Source: Bordetella parapertussis
GTDB lineage: Bacteria > Pseudomonadota > Gammaproteobacteria > Burkholderiales > SG8-41
Length of the DNA: 32,695 bases
NCBI GenBank assembly: GCA_945865805.1
Contig: CAMBGJ010000011.1
Span: 1-32,695 of the forward strand
Direction of reading: 5' to 3'
Part shown: in pieces, positions 18,802 through 27,178 of the stretch
Layout of the letters: the number at the start of each line of letters is the position of its first letter
Numbering within the stretch: position 1 is the stretch's first letter
The notes under the pieces: model-generated
The model's database searches: none
Told to the model about the DNA's origin: nothing
Seen by the model: the letters and a program-made list of their open reading frames with translations, nothing else
Translations under genes and position numbers: made by a program

Positions 18802-18889
18802 CACGGTCGTTCCCGCGAAAACGGGAATCCATAACACAGCGGCCTGTGCAACAGCGTTATGGATTTCCGCTTTCGCGGGAACGACCGTG
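18802..18889. repeat. 34-bp inverted repeat with 20-nt spacer, nested dRS3-like palindrome (REP/NIME-like or bidirectional terminator)
   Basis: Left arm 18802-18835 CACGGTCGTTCCCGCGAAAACGGGAATCCATAAC; reverse complement of right arm 18856-18889 is identical at 32/34 positions. Confidence 0.85.
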
Positions 18890-18930
18890 GGTATTCTTTT
18901 TTGCTGGGTTGCCGAGCTGATAGATCGGGG

Positions 18931-19905
18931 TTAATCGACTTGTATATTCGCGCTCTTGGCCACCTTCGCCCACTTGGCGATTTCGCTGCTGACAAACGCG
19001 GCCATCTCCTTCGGATTGGCCGGCCCGAGCGTTGCGCCTTGCCCGGCCCACAGCGGTTTCAATTCGGCGGAGGCCAGCGCCTTGGCGGTTTCGCTCACCA
19101 TGCGTTCATTGATCGGCTGCGGCGAACCGGCGACGGCCCACAACGCGTACCAGGTGGCCACTTCGTAACCCTTCAATCCTGCCTCCGCCGTGGTCGGTAC
19201 ATACGGGAACGCGGCGGTGCGCGTTTTTGCGGCCACGGCCAGCGGCATGATCAGCCCCGAGCGGATATGCGCCGCCGACGATCCCAAGCCGTCGAACATT
19301 ACATCGACCTGTTGTCCGCTCAATAAATCCTGCAACGCGGGCCCCGCGCCTTTGTGCGGAATATGCGTGATATCAACGCCCGCGGCGATTTTGAACAACT
19401 CGCCCGCCAGGTGATGCGAAGTGCCGCTTCCGGCCGAGGCGTAGTTCAGCTTGCCGCCGCTCTTTTTCGCGTGCGCAATAAACGACGCCAGATCGGTTTC
19501 CTTAACGCGCTTGGGGCTGACCACGATCACCTGCGGCACCACGGCCACCACCGCCAGCGGCGCGAAATCTTTTTCCAGACTGTAATCGAGCTTCTTATAA
19601 ACGCTGGGCGCGATGGCGTGATGCACCGCACCCATGAAATAGGTGTAGCCATCCTTCGCCGCCCGCGCCGCCACGCCCGCACCCAGATTGCCGCCCGCGC
19701 CGCCGCGATTATCGTTAACGATTTGCTTGCCGAGCTGCTTGGACATGATTGCCGACAAAGGCCGCGCGAAAGCATCCGTGCCGCCGCCGGCGGGGAAGGG
19801 CACCACCAGCGTCAGGTTCTTGGCAGGCCATTCTTGCGCTACGGCGTGTGTTGCAGCCAACGCACTAACCGCGAGCGCGACCGTGGCCGAGATGCGAAAT
19901 TTCAT
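18931..19905 (-). CDS. Bug/TctC family substrate-binding protein
   Basis: EWPAKNLTLVVPFPAGGGTDAFARPLSAIMSKQLGKQIVNDNRGGAGGNLG; signal peptide. Confidence 0.93.
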   Translation of the reverse strand: MKFRISATVALAVSALAATHAVAQEWPAKNLTLVVPFPAGGGTDAFARPLSAIMSKQLGKQIVNDNRGGAGGNLGAGVAARAAKDGYTYFMGAVHHAIAPSVYKKLDYSLEKDFAPLAVVAVVPQVIVVSPKRVKETDLASFIAHAKKSGGKLNYASAGSGTSHHLAGELFKIAAGVDITHIPHKGAGPALQDLLSGQQVDVMFDGLGSSAAHIRSGLIMPLAVAAKTRTAAFPYVPTTAEAGLKGYEVATWYALWAVAGSPQPINERMVSETAKALASAELKPLWAGQGATLGPANPKEMAAFVSSEIAKWAKVAKSANIQVD

Positions 19906-19988
19906 AAGACCCCTCCGGACTTCTTTTGATGAATTCTTATCATTGAGGCGCTGACGATACTGCGCCGGGGCACAAGTATACTACAAGG

Positions 19989-20019
19989 CAAAATAATCAA
20001 TTAAAACAGATGGTTACGA
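19989..20019 (-). repeat. Dispersed AT-rich element, copy B
   Basis: Minus strand TCGTAACCATCTGTTTTAATTGATTATTTTG; 26/31 identical to copy C and 25/31 to copy A. Confidence 0.6.
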
Positions 20020-20050
20020 CAAGGGGTCATCAGGGCCGCTTAGGTACCAC

Positions 20051-20836
20051 TTAGCGCCCAGTGAATTGCGGCTTCTTCTTTTGCATGAATGCCGCGTAAC
20101 CCATACGAAAATCCTCCGTCTCGAAATAAGCAAAGCTGTCGTCGATTTCTTGCGCGGTCAGCGGCGCGGCCTGCGGCGTCAATCGACGAATGAATTGCTT
20201 GTGCCAGCGCGCCACCAACGGTGCACCGGCGGTGATGCGTGCAACCGTCGCTTGCACTTCGTCGGCCAGTTGCGCATCCGCCACCACGCGCGTGAGCAAG
20301 CTTTTGCTGTTGGCTTCTTGTGCGTCCCACACCCGGCCTTCGACCAGGATTTCGAGCGCGGCCGCACGGCCCACCACCGGCAGCACGGCGGCGAGTTCAT
20401 CGTAGGCTATCGAAAATCCCAGCCGGTTGATCGGCACACCAAAGCGTCCGGATTCGCCGCTGATGCGCAGATCGCACTGACAAGCCAGCTCCAACCCGCC
20501 ACCCACGCACGGGCCGTGAATCATCGCCACCACCGGATGTCGGCACTCGGCCACCGCTCGCAGCGCGCCGTAAACATGCTCGCGGTGATATTTGACGCCC
20601 TGCTCGCGCGTGTGGCGCACCGTGGCGAATTCGGCAATGTCCGCACCGGCGGCAAACGCCTTGTCGCCTGCGCCGCGCAGCACAATGCAGCGCAGCGTGT
20701 CGTCCGCCGACAAGTCGCGCATCACGCGCGCGAGGTCCTGCCACATGGCGACCGTCAGCGCGTTGAGTTTTTCGGCGTGATCGATGGCGACGGTGGCTAC
20801 AGCGCCGTCGCGGGTTTGCGTGATTTGGCCAGACAT
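20051..20836 (-). CDS. Enoyl-CoA hydratase/isomerase family protein
   Basis: VATVAIDHAEKLNALTVAMWQDL..., GAGDKAFAAGADIAEFA, CVGGGLELACQCDLRI. Confidence 0.93.
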   Translation of the reverse strand: MSGQITQTRDGAVATVAIDHAEKLNALTVAMWQDLARVMRDLSADDTLRCIVLRGAGDKAFAAGADIAEFATVRHTREQGVKYHREHVYGALRAVAECRHPVVAMIHGPCVGGGLELACQCDLRISGESGRFGVPINRLGFSIAYDELAAVLPVVGRAAALEILVEGRVWDAQEANSKSLLTRVVADAQLADEVQATVARITAGAPLVARWHKQFIRRLTPQAAPLTAQEIDDSFAYFETEDFRMGYAAFMQKKKPQFTGR

Positions 20837-20845
20837 ATCAGATGC

Positions 20846-21835
20846 TCAGTAACCCGCCTGCCGATCCATCACCCCCAACAAGGGCTCATTCTCCGCAAAG
20901 CGCCGCACGTTTTCGCACCAGAAATCCACCACCGTGTCGCTCAACTTCACCGACTCGGTGGCGATGTGCGGGGTGATGATGGTGTTGGGCAAACCCCACA
21001 GCGGGCTTTCCTTGGGGATGGGGTCTACCGTGGTGACATCCAGCCCCGCCCCGGCAATGCGGCCCGCGTGCATGGCGGCGGTGAGTGCGGCTTCATCGAT
21101 CAGCGCGCCGCGTGAGGCATTCACCAGATAGGCCGAGCGCTTCATCACGTTAAGCGCGGCGCTGTCGATCATGTGTTTGGTGTCGCGCGTGTTGGGCAGG
21201 CACAGCACGACAAAATCCGCCTCTGGCAGCACCTTCAAGAGGTCGCTTTTACCGAAGGCACGATCAACATGTGGGTGCGCGCGCGGCGTGCGAAACATGC
21301 CCAGCACCGTCATGCCAAAGCCCACTTTACACACCCGCGCCAGATTGCCGCCAGCGCTGCCCATGCCCAGTATCGCCACGGTATGGCGATGCAGCGGCGG
21401 CCACTCCTGCCCCTCGCGCCGCCAGACGTGATTTTCCTGATTCTTGATATACGTCGGAAAGTCGCGTGCCAACGCCAGCATCAACAGCACCGCATGCTCC
21501 GCCATCATCGGCCCCGGCGGGCCTTTGATGCAGGTCACCGCCACATGCCCGGCGGCGCGCAGTTCCGCCCCCACGGATTCATCCACGCCCGCCGTGGTGG
21601 TCTGCACCCAGCGCAGGCGGCCGCCGGGCTTTAACACCTCGGGCGAAAACTTGAGATAGGGCTTGCTGCCGATCACGGCATCAGCCTCGCGCGCCTGTTC
21701 GTGAAAGGCTTTCAGGTCATGCACGACGCGCACTTCCACGCGCGGATGCGCCTGGGGCAGCCGTTGAAACGCCGGGCCGCCCAAACGGTAATTTTCGGGG
21801 ACGCCCAAGAGAAGCAGTAATTTTTCGGATGACAT
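20846..21835 (-). CDS. D-2-hydroxyacid dehydrogenase (NAD-binding)
   Basis: TVAILGMGSAGGNLARVCKVGFGM, ADFVVLCLPNTRDTKHMID, AYLVNASRGALIDEAAL, NTIITPHIA. Confidence 0.93.
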   Translation of the reverse strand: MSSEKLLLLLGVPENYRLGGPAFQRLPQAHPRVEVRVVHDLKAFHEQAREADAVIGSKPYLKFSPEVLKPGGRLRWVQTTTAGVDESVGAELRAAGHVAVTCIKGPPGPMMAEHAVLLMLALARDFPTYIKNQENHVWRREGQEWPPLHRHTVAILGMGSAGGNLARVCKVGFGMTVLGMFRTPRAHPHVDRAFGKSDLLKVLPEADFVVLCLPNTRDTKHMIDSAALNVMKRSAYLVNASRGALIDEAALTAAMHAGRIAGAGLDVTTVDPIPKESPLWGLPNTIITPHIATESVKLSDTVVDFWCENVRRFAENEPLLGVMDRQAGY

Positions 21836-21844
21836 GATGGAGTT

Positions 21845-22243
21845 TTAACTTTCGATTTCGTGCAGTAATTCTGGGTGCCGGTCCAGAAGCCGGAAAAGAT
21901 TCGTCACGGCAGGCAGAGGCCGTGCCTTGCCGCGCTCGTAACGCGAAAAAGCATTCGGACCGCCGCCGGTAATTCGCGCGGCTTCCAGTTGGGTCAGCTT
22001 CAGTTTTTTACGAATACGCGCCAGTTCGGCGGCTTCCGCTGCATCGATCCCGCCGGCAATGCGCTTGATCGCTTCGGCAAAGCGTTTACCTTCGCCCGGG
22101 TTGAACTCAACCTCGTGACAATGTGCGCAATGCCACCCCGCCACTTTTGGCACCAGCGTTGCGTGACCCTTGTATTCATACGGCACGCTTTTCACCGCGT
22201 GCCGCAGAATTCCCTTTCCGCAGTTCAGGCATTCACGGGGCAT
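21845..22243 (-). CDS. mqsA: MqsA-type antitoxin (YgiT zinc finger + HTH)
   Basis: N-terminal CLNCGKG...CAHCHEVEF zinc-binding cysteines and C-terminal KLTQLEAARITGGGPNAFSRYERGKARP HTH, like E. coli MqsA. ATG at 22243, 1 nt after the mqsR stop. Confidence 0.92.
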   Translation of the reverse strand: MPRECLNCGKGILRHAVKSVPYEYKGHATLVPKVAGWHCAHCHEVEFNPGEGKRFAEAIKRIAGGIDAAEAAELARIRKKLKLTQLEAARITGGGPNAFSRYERGKARPLPAVTNLFRLLDRHPELLHEIES

Positions 22244-22244
22244 G

Positions 22245-22550
22245 TTATTTCTCCTTAAATTGAATGACCACCGAACCATCCGTGCGTAGCGTCACCTTCA
22301 CGTAGGCCACTTTGCCGTTGGGCGTATTCACGTAATACACGTCCTGCCACACCCGGCTTGAAACGTGCGTTGTCATGCTCTTGTAAAAATTGGCTTGCCG
22401 CATCGTGTAAACCAATGTGACGGCCTGCGCCGAATCCAGCCCCATGGCTTGAGCGCCCATCAACGCCGTGGCCGTGAAAGCGTCCTCGCCCCGCTGCTGA
22501 ACGGCGATCTTCACGGCAGCCAGATCGTAGTGCGGCTTGCGCTTTTCCAT
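22245..22550 (-). CDS. mqsR: MqsR-type mRNA interferase toxin
   Basis: MEKRKPHYDLAAVKIAV...ANFYKSMTTHVSSRVWQDVYYV...YVKVTLRTDGSVVIQFKEK matches the MqsR core (FYKSMTT, WQDVY, C-terminal SFKEK-like end). Confidence 0.93.
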   Translation of the reverse strand: MEKRKPHYDLAAVKIAVQQRGEDAFTATALMGAQAMGLDSAQAVTLVYTMRQANFYKSMTTHVSSRVWQDVYYVNTPNGKVAYVKVTLRTDGSVVIQFKEK

Positions 22551-22557
22551 TCATGCA

Positions 22558-22586
22558 ATACTAACCTATCAGGTTAGTCGTGTCGA
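22558..22586 (-). promoter_or_regulatory. Putative sigma70 promoter of mqsRA
   Basis: Minus strand TCGACA (22586-22581), 17-nt spacer, TAGTAT (22563-22558); overlaps the operator. Confidence 0.5.
22560..22578. promoter_or_regulatory. MqsA-type operator palindrome upstream of mqsR
   Basis: ACTAACCT-ATC-AGGTTAGT, perfect 8-bp arms containing AACCT-N3-AGGTT, the form of the described E. coli MqsA operator. Confidence 0.85.
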
Positions 22587-22643
22587 GGCGCGGGATGTTG
22601 GCAGGCGGTGAGGGCGTGTAGCGGCTGGCCAGCGGCCATGGTT

Positions 22644-23012
22644 TCATTGCCGATGGTGTTTTAACGATTGGCTTAAAGGGCGCGCGGCTTTTCGCGCGTC
22701 CTGGTTGAAGCGTTCGGCGTCACCGCCATACCCCTTGAGCAAGTATTGCGCAACGAACTCATAGTCTTTGATGAGAGGGCCAACAAGCTGAGGCTGTCTT
22801 TCGTATTTTGTCGCAAGACCATTCGCGAGATCTGTAACCTTGCGCCCAATCTCTGCCTCAGCAATGCCGCGGCGACCGAAGCTCTGCATTCGACGAAGTG
22901 CGAAAGAGGCAACTTCTTCCCGACGAGTGGCCGTGAGCCCTGCTACTGGCGACCCAGCTTTTTGCAGATTCTCAAGTACTCGCACGAGCGCTTCTACTTG
23001 AACTGATGACAT
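22644..23012 (-). CDS. Hypothetical protein, 122 aa
   Basis: Open frame with protein-like composition not opposed by another credible gene, in a locally lower-GC stretch. Family not recognised. Confidence 0.5.
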   Translation of the reverse strand: MSSVQVEALVRVLENLQKAGSPVAGLTATRREEVASFALRRMQSFGRRGIAEAEIGRKVTDLANGLATKYERQPQLVGPLIKDYEFVAQYLLKGYGGDAERFNQDARKAARPLSQSLKHHRQ

Positions 23013-23148
23013 GGGAACGGTAGCTGCTGATGCCTAACTCACTTTAACGGCAAAAAACGATGAAGAGGATTCCATCCTTAAAATAAATATCAAATAAATC
23101 AATGGCTTAAGAGTGGGCGTGACGGTCATCATTCCGATTAAGAATATA

Positions 23149-23910
23149 CTATGTATGGTGCACCCCCAAATAACTCGCCCTCAAAAACGACCGCACATGC
23201 CGCACCGCCAGCGCGATGTTTTCCTTCGTATCCTTCCAAGGATAAAGGCTCACCTGGGCATTCGGCGCGAGGTGCACCATTTCCATGGCTACTTTGTAGA
23301 CATGCGCCTCGGTGTCGTCCGGCAGCACCAGCAGCGGTATCGGGCAGTTGCGCACGAAATCGCGATCCACTGAAAATACAAAATCCGGGTTGGAGAGGTA
23401 CATCTTTTTCAGATACTTGTCCGCCATATCCATGGTGATGTCGGGCCGGCTGGCGCACAACTGCGGCGCCCACTTGGCGATATTGGTCCGGTAGAAGTGG
23501 TCGGGCAGGTCGGCGCAAAAGCCGCTGGGTTGCGCCGACACCGCAGCGACGATGCGCTGTGGCTGGCGTTTGATCAGGTTCCACAGCAACGGGTTGCCGA
23601 TGCAAAAGCCCATCACCATGAATTTGTCGACCTTGAGGTGATCGAGCAGACCGAACATGTCCTCCGCGTGCGCGTCCCATGGCCGGTCAAATTCGAGCGG
23701 CCCGGTGGATTGCCCGCCGTTCGCATTGCGCAGGTCCAGCGCGATGCAGCGGTACTCCGCCTTAAACTCCGTCATGGGATTGAAGGGGTGGCTTTCATCG
23801 AATTTGCCGATGTTCGCATTCAACCCGCCGCCGGGGATGATGAACAAGGGGAACCCTGAACCCGCCTCTTCATAGTGAATACGAACTTTGCCTTTTTCGT
23901 AGAACGGCAT
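23149..23910 (-). CDS. Alpha/beta-hydrolase
   Basis: MPFYEKGKVRIHYEEAGSGFPLFIIPGGGLN..., VDKFMVMGFCIGNPLLWNL (nucleophile-elbow-like). M at 23910 preferred over 24024, which would overlap the upstream gene. Confidence 0.87.
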   Translation of the reverse strand: MPFYEKGKVRIHYEEAGSGFPLFIIPGGGLNANIGKFDESHPFNPMTEFKAEYRCIALDLRNANGGQSTGPLEFDRPWDAHAEDMFGLLDHLKVDKFMVMGFCIGNPLLWNLIKRQPQRIVAAVSAQPSGFCADLPDHFYRTNIAKWAPQLCASRPDITMDMADKYLKKMYLSNPDFVFSVDRDFVRNCPIPLLVLPDDTEAHVYKVAMEMVHLAPNAQVSLYPWKDTKENIALAVRHVRSFLRASYLGVHHT

Positions 23911-23972
23911 GGATTTGCTCCTTTTCGCGACGGCGCGGTATTCAAACAAATTTGAGTATACCCGCGCCCCGC

Positions 23973-24956
23973 TTACTCCGGTTTGATCCCCGCCAGCTTC
24001 ACCGCCCGCGCCCAACTCGGACAATCGGCGCGGATGAATTTGCCGAACTCCTCGGCCGATGACGGGCGCGGTTCCGAACCTTGGCTGATCAGGGTTTGCC
24101 GTGTGTCTTCGGCTTGCAGTGCTTTGACCAGAATGCCGTTGATGCGCGTGACGATTTCCGGCGCGACTTTGGTTTGCGTCAGCATGCCGTACCAGGTGCC
24201 GACAAACTCATAGCCCGGCACCGCTTCGGCAATGGTGGGCACGTTGGGGAATACGCTGGAGCGCTCGGCGCCCGCGACGCCCAACACTTTGAGGCGGCCG
24301 TCCTTGATGAATTGCAGCATGCCGGGGATGCTGGCTATGTAGACGTGTACGCGTCCGGCGATGAGATCGGTCATCGCCAGGCCGCCGCCTTTGTAGGGCA
24401 CGTGCAGCATATCGATTTTGGCGCGGCCCTTGAGCAGCTCCATGCCCAGGTGCTGTGGGCTGCCCACGCCCGCCGAGGCATAACTGTAGGCCGCGGGCTT
24501 GGCGCGCGCGGCTTGAATCAGTTCGGCCATGCTGGCGGCGGGAAACGATTGCAGCGCCACGACGATTTGCGAGTTCACCACCAGCCGCGCGATCGGCGCG
24601 AAGTCGCGCAACGTGTCGTAGGGAATTTTCTGCTGCATCGCCGGCGACACGCACAGTGACGCGGGCGTGCCGAAAAACAGCGTGTAGCCATCCGGTGCCG
24701 CGCGTGCCGCAAGCTCCGCCGCGATCACGCCACCCGCGCCGCCGCGGTTATCGATCACCACGGCTTGTTTCAGCGCGTCGTTCAAGCGATGCCCCATCAG
24801 GCGCGCGGTGAAATCCACCGACGCGCCCGGCGGATAGGGCACGATCATGCGCAGCGGGCGTACGGGATACGGTTGCGCGGATTGTGCGTGAGCGGATGCT
24901 GCGGCGAGCAGCCCCCACGTCGCACACGCCAATCCCAGAGTGGCGAAGTTATTCAA
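23973..24956 (-). CDS. Bug/TctC family substrate-binding protein
   Basis: YPVRPLRMIVPYPPGASVDFTARLMGHRLNDALKQAVVIDNRGGAGGVIA; VPYKGGG. TTG start 1 nt after the SMP-30 stop. Confidence 0.92.
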   Translation of the reverse strand: MNNFATLGLACATWGLLAAASAHAQSAQPYPVRPLRMIVPYPPGASVDFTARLMGHRLNDALKQAVVIDNRGGAGGVIAAELAARAAPDGYTLFFGTPASLCVSPAMQQKIPYDTLRDFAPIARLVVNSQIVVALQSFPAASMAELIQAARAKPAAYSYASAGVGSPQHLGMELLKGRAKIDMLHVPYKGGGLAMTDLIAGRVHVYIASIPGMLQFIKDGRLKVLGVAGAERSSVFPNVPTIAEAVPGYEFVGTWYGMLTQTKVAPEIVTRINGILVKALQAEDTRQTLISQGSEPRPSSAEEFGKFIRADCPSWARAVKLAGIKPE

Positions 24957-24957
24957 T

Positions 24958-25884
24958 TTATTGATGCGAGAACAGTTTCTTCCCCGCCACCGGCAACTTC
25001 GCCATCAAAATATCACCAGACAAAGATTCGGTGATGTACAGCGTTTTCAGATCCGGCCCACCAGCGGCGACATTCGCCAGATGATGATGCTTGTGATCCG
25101 GCGAATGAATAAGATGAGTCGGCAGCATGTTTGAATCAAAGCGCCAGATGCCGACACCCAGTTGGCACACCAGCAAACCGTTCTCCGAATCCATCTCGAT
25201 GCCATCCGGTCCGCCCACGCCGCCGGAAAGCTGCACTGCCACGCCGGTTTTGGAAATATTGCCGTCGGCCATCAGCGGCAGGCGCCAGATTTGCTGCGAG
25301 CGGGTGACGCCCACATACACGTGTTTGTCCACCGTGGTCAGCGTGATGCCGTTGGGCGAGGGAATATTATCCACCAGCCGATCCAGCCTTCCCGCCGCCG
25401 ACAAGCGAAACACGCGCCCGCTCGGATCGGCAATCCCGGTCTGCCCCTGATCGGTGAAATACAAATCGCCATTCGCGGCAAAGTGCAGGTCGTTCAAGCC
25501 CTTGAAGCCTTCGCTGAACGCGGTGCGCAAAATAGTTTCGAGCTTGCCGGTTTTCGGATCGAGCTTCAACAAGCCTTCTTTGTAATCGCAAATCCAGATG
25601 CTGCCGTCCTTGTGAATTTTCAGGCCGTTGGGCCAGCCATCGTATTGCGTCACCAGTTCCCAATCTTTTTTCGGCGTGATGCGAAAAATGCGCCCGAACG
25701 GAATATCGACAAACCACAAATTGCCGTCGCGATCGAACGACGGGCCTTCGAGAAAACATTCGACTTCGGCGTTCTGCCGGTTCGGATCAGACCATGACGT
25801 GCGCTGCTTCTTGCGAAACTTCGCGGGCATCGACATGAACACTTCGGTCTCGATCAGTTCCAGTTTCTTGAAGGGATTAAACAT
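24958..25884 (-). CDS. SMP-30/gluconolactonase/LRE family protein
   Basis: ECFLEGPSFDRDGNLWFVDIPFGRIFRI..., GLNDLHFAANGDLYFTDQGQTGI, PNGITLT, GPDGIEMDSENGLLV. Confidence 0.92.
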   Translation of the reverse strand: MFNPFKKLELIETEVFMSMPAKFRKKQRTSWSDPNRQNAEVECFLEGPSFDRDGNLWFVDIPFGRIFRITPKKDWELVTQYDGWPNGLKIHKDGSIWICDYKEGLLKLDPKTGKLETILRTAFSEGFKGLNDLHFAANGDLYFTDQGQTGIADPSGRVFRLSAAGRLDRLVDNIPSPNGITLTTVDKHVYVGVTRSQQIWRLPLMADGNISKTGVAVQLSGGVGGPDGIEMDSENGLLVCQLGVGIWRFDSNMLPTHLIHSPDHKHHHLANVAAGGPDLKTLYITESLSGDILMAKLPVAGKKLFSHQ

Positions 25885-25907
25885 GATTCGCTTTCGGGAG
25901 GATGGTT

Positions 25908-25938
25908 TAAAAAGATCAATTAAAACAAGTAGTTACGA
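25908..25938 (-). repeat. Dispersed AT-rich element, copy A
   Basis: Minus strand TCGTAACTACTTGTTTTAATTGATCTTTTTA. Confidence 0.6.
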
Positions 25939-26233
25939 ATGATCGTTCACGGCATGCGCTGACACGGGCGCGGCAAGTCTACACCAACACCGCGCGAGCC
26001 AGCCGTCGGCACACGGGGGGACATTGATCTCCCATTGCACGCTTCGCATGGCCTGCGCGAGAGAGGCGATAGTAAGGTAGCGTATGTTGCACCTGTCACC
26101 TACGGCGCGGGAACGCACCGCTATCGCCGCGTAAATCGTCCCCACACGTTCAGCAGGCTTAACCGGTATAACGAGTATCAGCCGAATAACCCGCGTAACC
26201 ACAGCGGCAGACCCCCGCCAACGGAGAAGTCCC

Positions 26234-27178
26234 ATGCACGAAATGCAAAGCCTGCTGGCGCAATACGGGTTGCTGCTGGTGTTCGGCAATGTGCTGCTGG
26301 CGCAACTTGGGCTGCCGCTGCCCGCGGTGCCGATGCTGATCATCGCGGGGGCGTTCGCGGCCAGCGGGCAACTGGCGCCGGCGGCCATACTCGGCGTGAC
26401 GCTTGCCGCGTCGTTGCTCGGCGATTTGCCGTGGTATTTCGCCGGGCGGCGTTACGGCTACCGCATCCTGCGCACGTTGTGCCGCATCGCCATCGAGCCC
26501 GATAGCTGCGTCAATCAAACCGAGACTATTTTCGAGCGCTGGGGTGCGCCGTCGTTGCTGGTGGCGAAATACGTTCCCGGCTTTGCCACGGTGGCACCGC
26601 CGCTGGCCGGGGCCATGGGCGTGAGTCTCCCGCGTTTTATCGTGTTCAGCGCGGCGGGCGCGCTGTTGTGGGCCATCGTCCCGGTGGTGGCGGGCATGGT
26701 GTTTAGTGCGCAGGTGGAGCAGGCGCTGGCGTGGGTGCAGCGCATGGGCACGCGCGGCGTGATGGTGGCGGCAGCACTGATAATCGTTTATGCCGGTGTG
26801 AAATTCCTGCAGCGCCATTTGTTGATACGGCGCCTGCGCTCGGTGCGCGTCGACGCGCCTGCGTTGTGCGATTTGATGCAGGCCGCCGCGGCGCTGGTGG
26901 TGCTCGACGCGCGCTCGCCAACTGCGCGCAGGCTCGATCCGCGCCACATCCCCGGTGCCATCGCGATCAATATCGGCGAAGCCGAAAAAGAGCTGCGACC
27001 CAACATGCACGACCACGACATCGTGGTGTATTGCAGTTGACCCAACGAAGCGAGCGCGGCGCGTGTCGCCCGCCAGTTAATGAACAAGGGTTACCGCTAG
27101 ATACGCCCGCTCGAAGGCGGGCTGGATGCGTGGATCGACGCGGGTGGTGCGGTGACACAGTACACGTTGGAACGCTAG
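26234..27178 (+). pseudogene. DedA-family membrane protein fused to rhodanese domain, interrupted by in-frame TGA (27038-27040) and TAG (27098-27100)
   Basis: ORF to 27040 is DedA-like with start of rhodanese domain (ALVVLDARSPTARRLDPRHIPGAIAI...HDHDIVVYCS). Same frame then reads *PNEASAARVARQLMNKGYR*IRPLEGGLDAWIDAGGAVTQYTLER*, the expected rhodanese C-terminus. Confidence 0.85.

Noticed and set aside
20066-21115. 349-aa plus-strand ORF
   Set aside because: Antisense to the enoyl-CoA hydratase and D-2-hydroxyacid dehydrogenase; shadow-ORF composition.
25933-26388. 151-aa minus-strand ORF overlapping the DedA start
   Set aside because: No recognisable family; overlaps the start of a better-supported gene and a spacer.
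26159-27016. 285-aa minus-strand ORF
   Set aside because: Antisense to the DedA-rhodanese gene, which has recognisable membrane and rhodanese features; His/Arg-rich shadow ORF.
27038-27100. Genome-wide stop-codon reassignment (TGA and/or TAG as sense)
   Set aside because: TGA and TAG act as normal terminators of other intact genes here (for example TGA after the Bug gene at 1966, TAG after genes ending 31478 and 32477).
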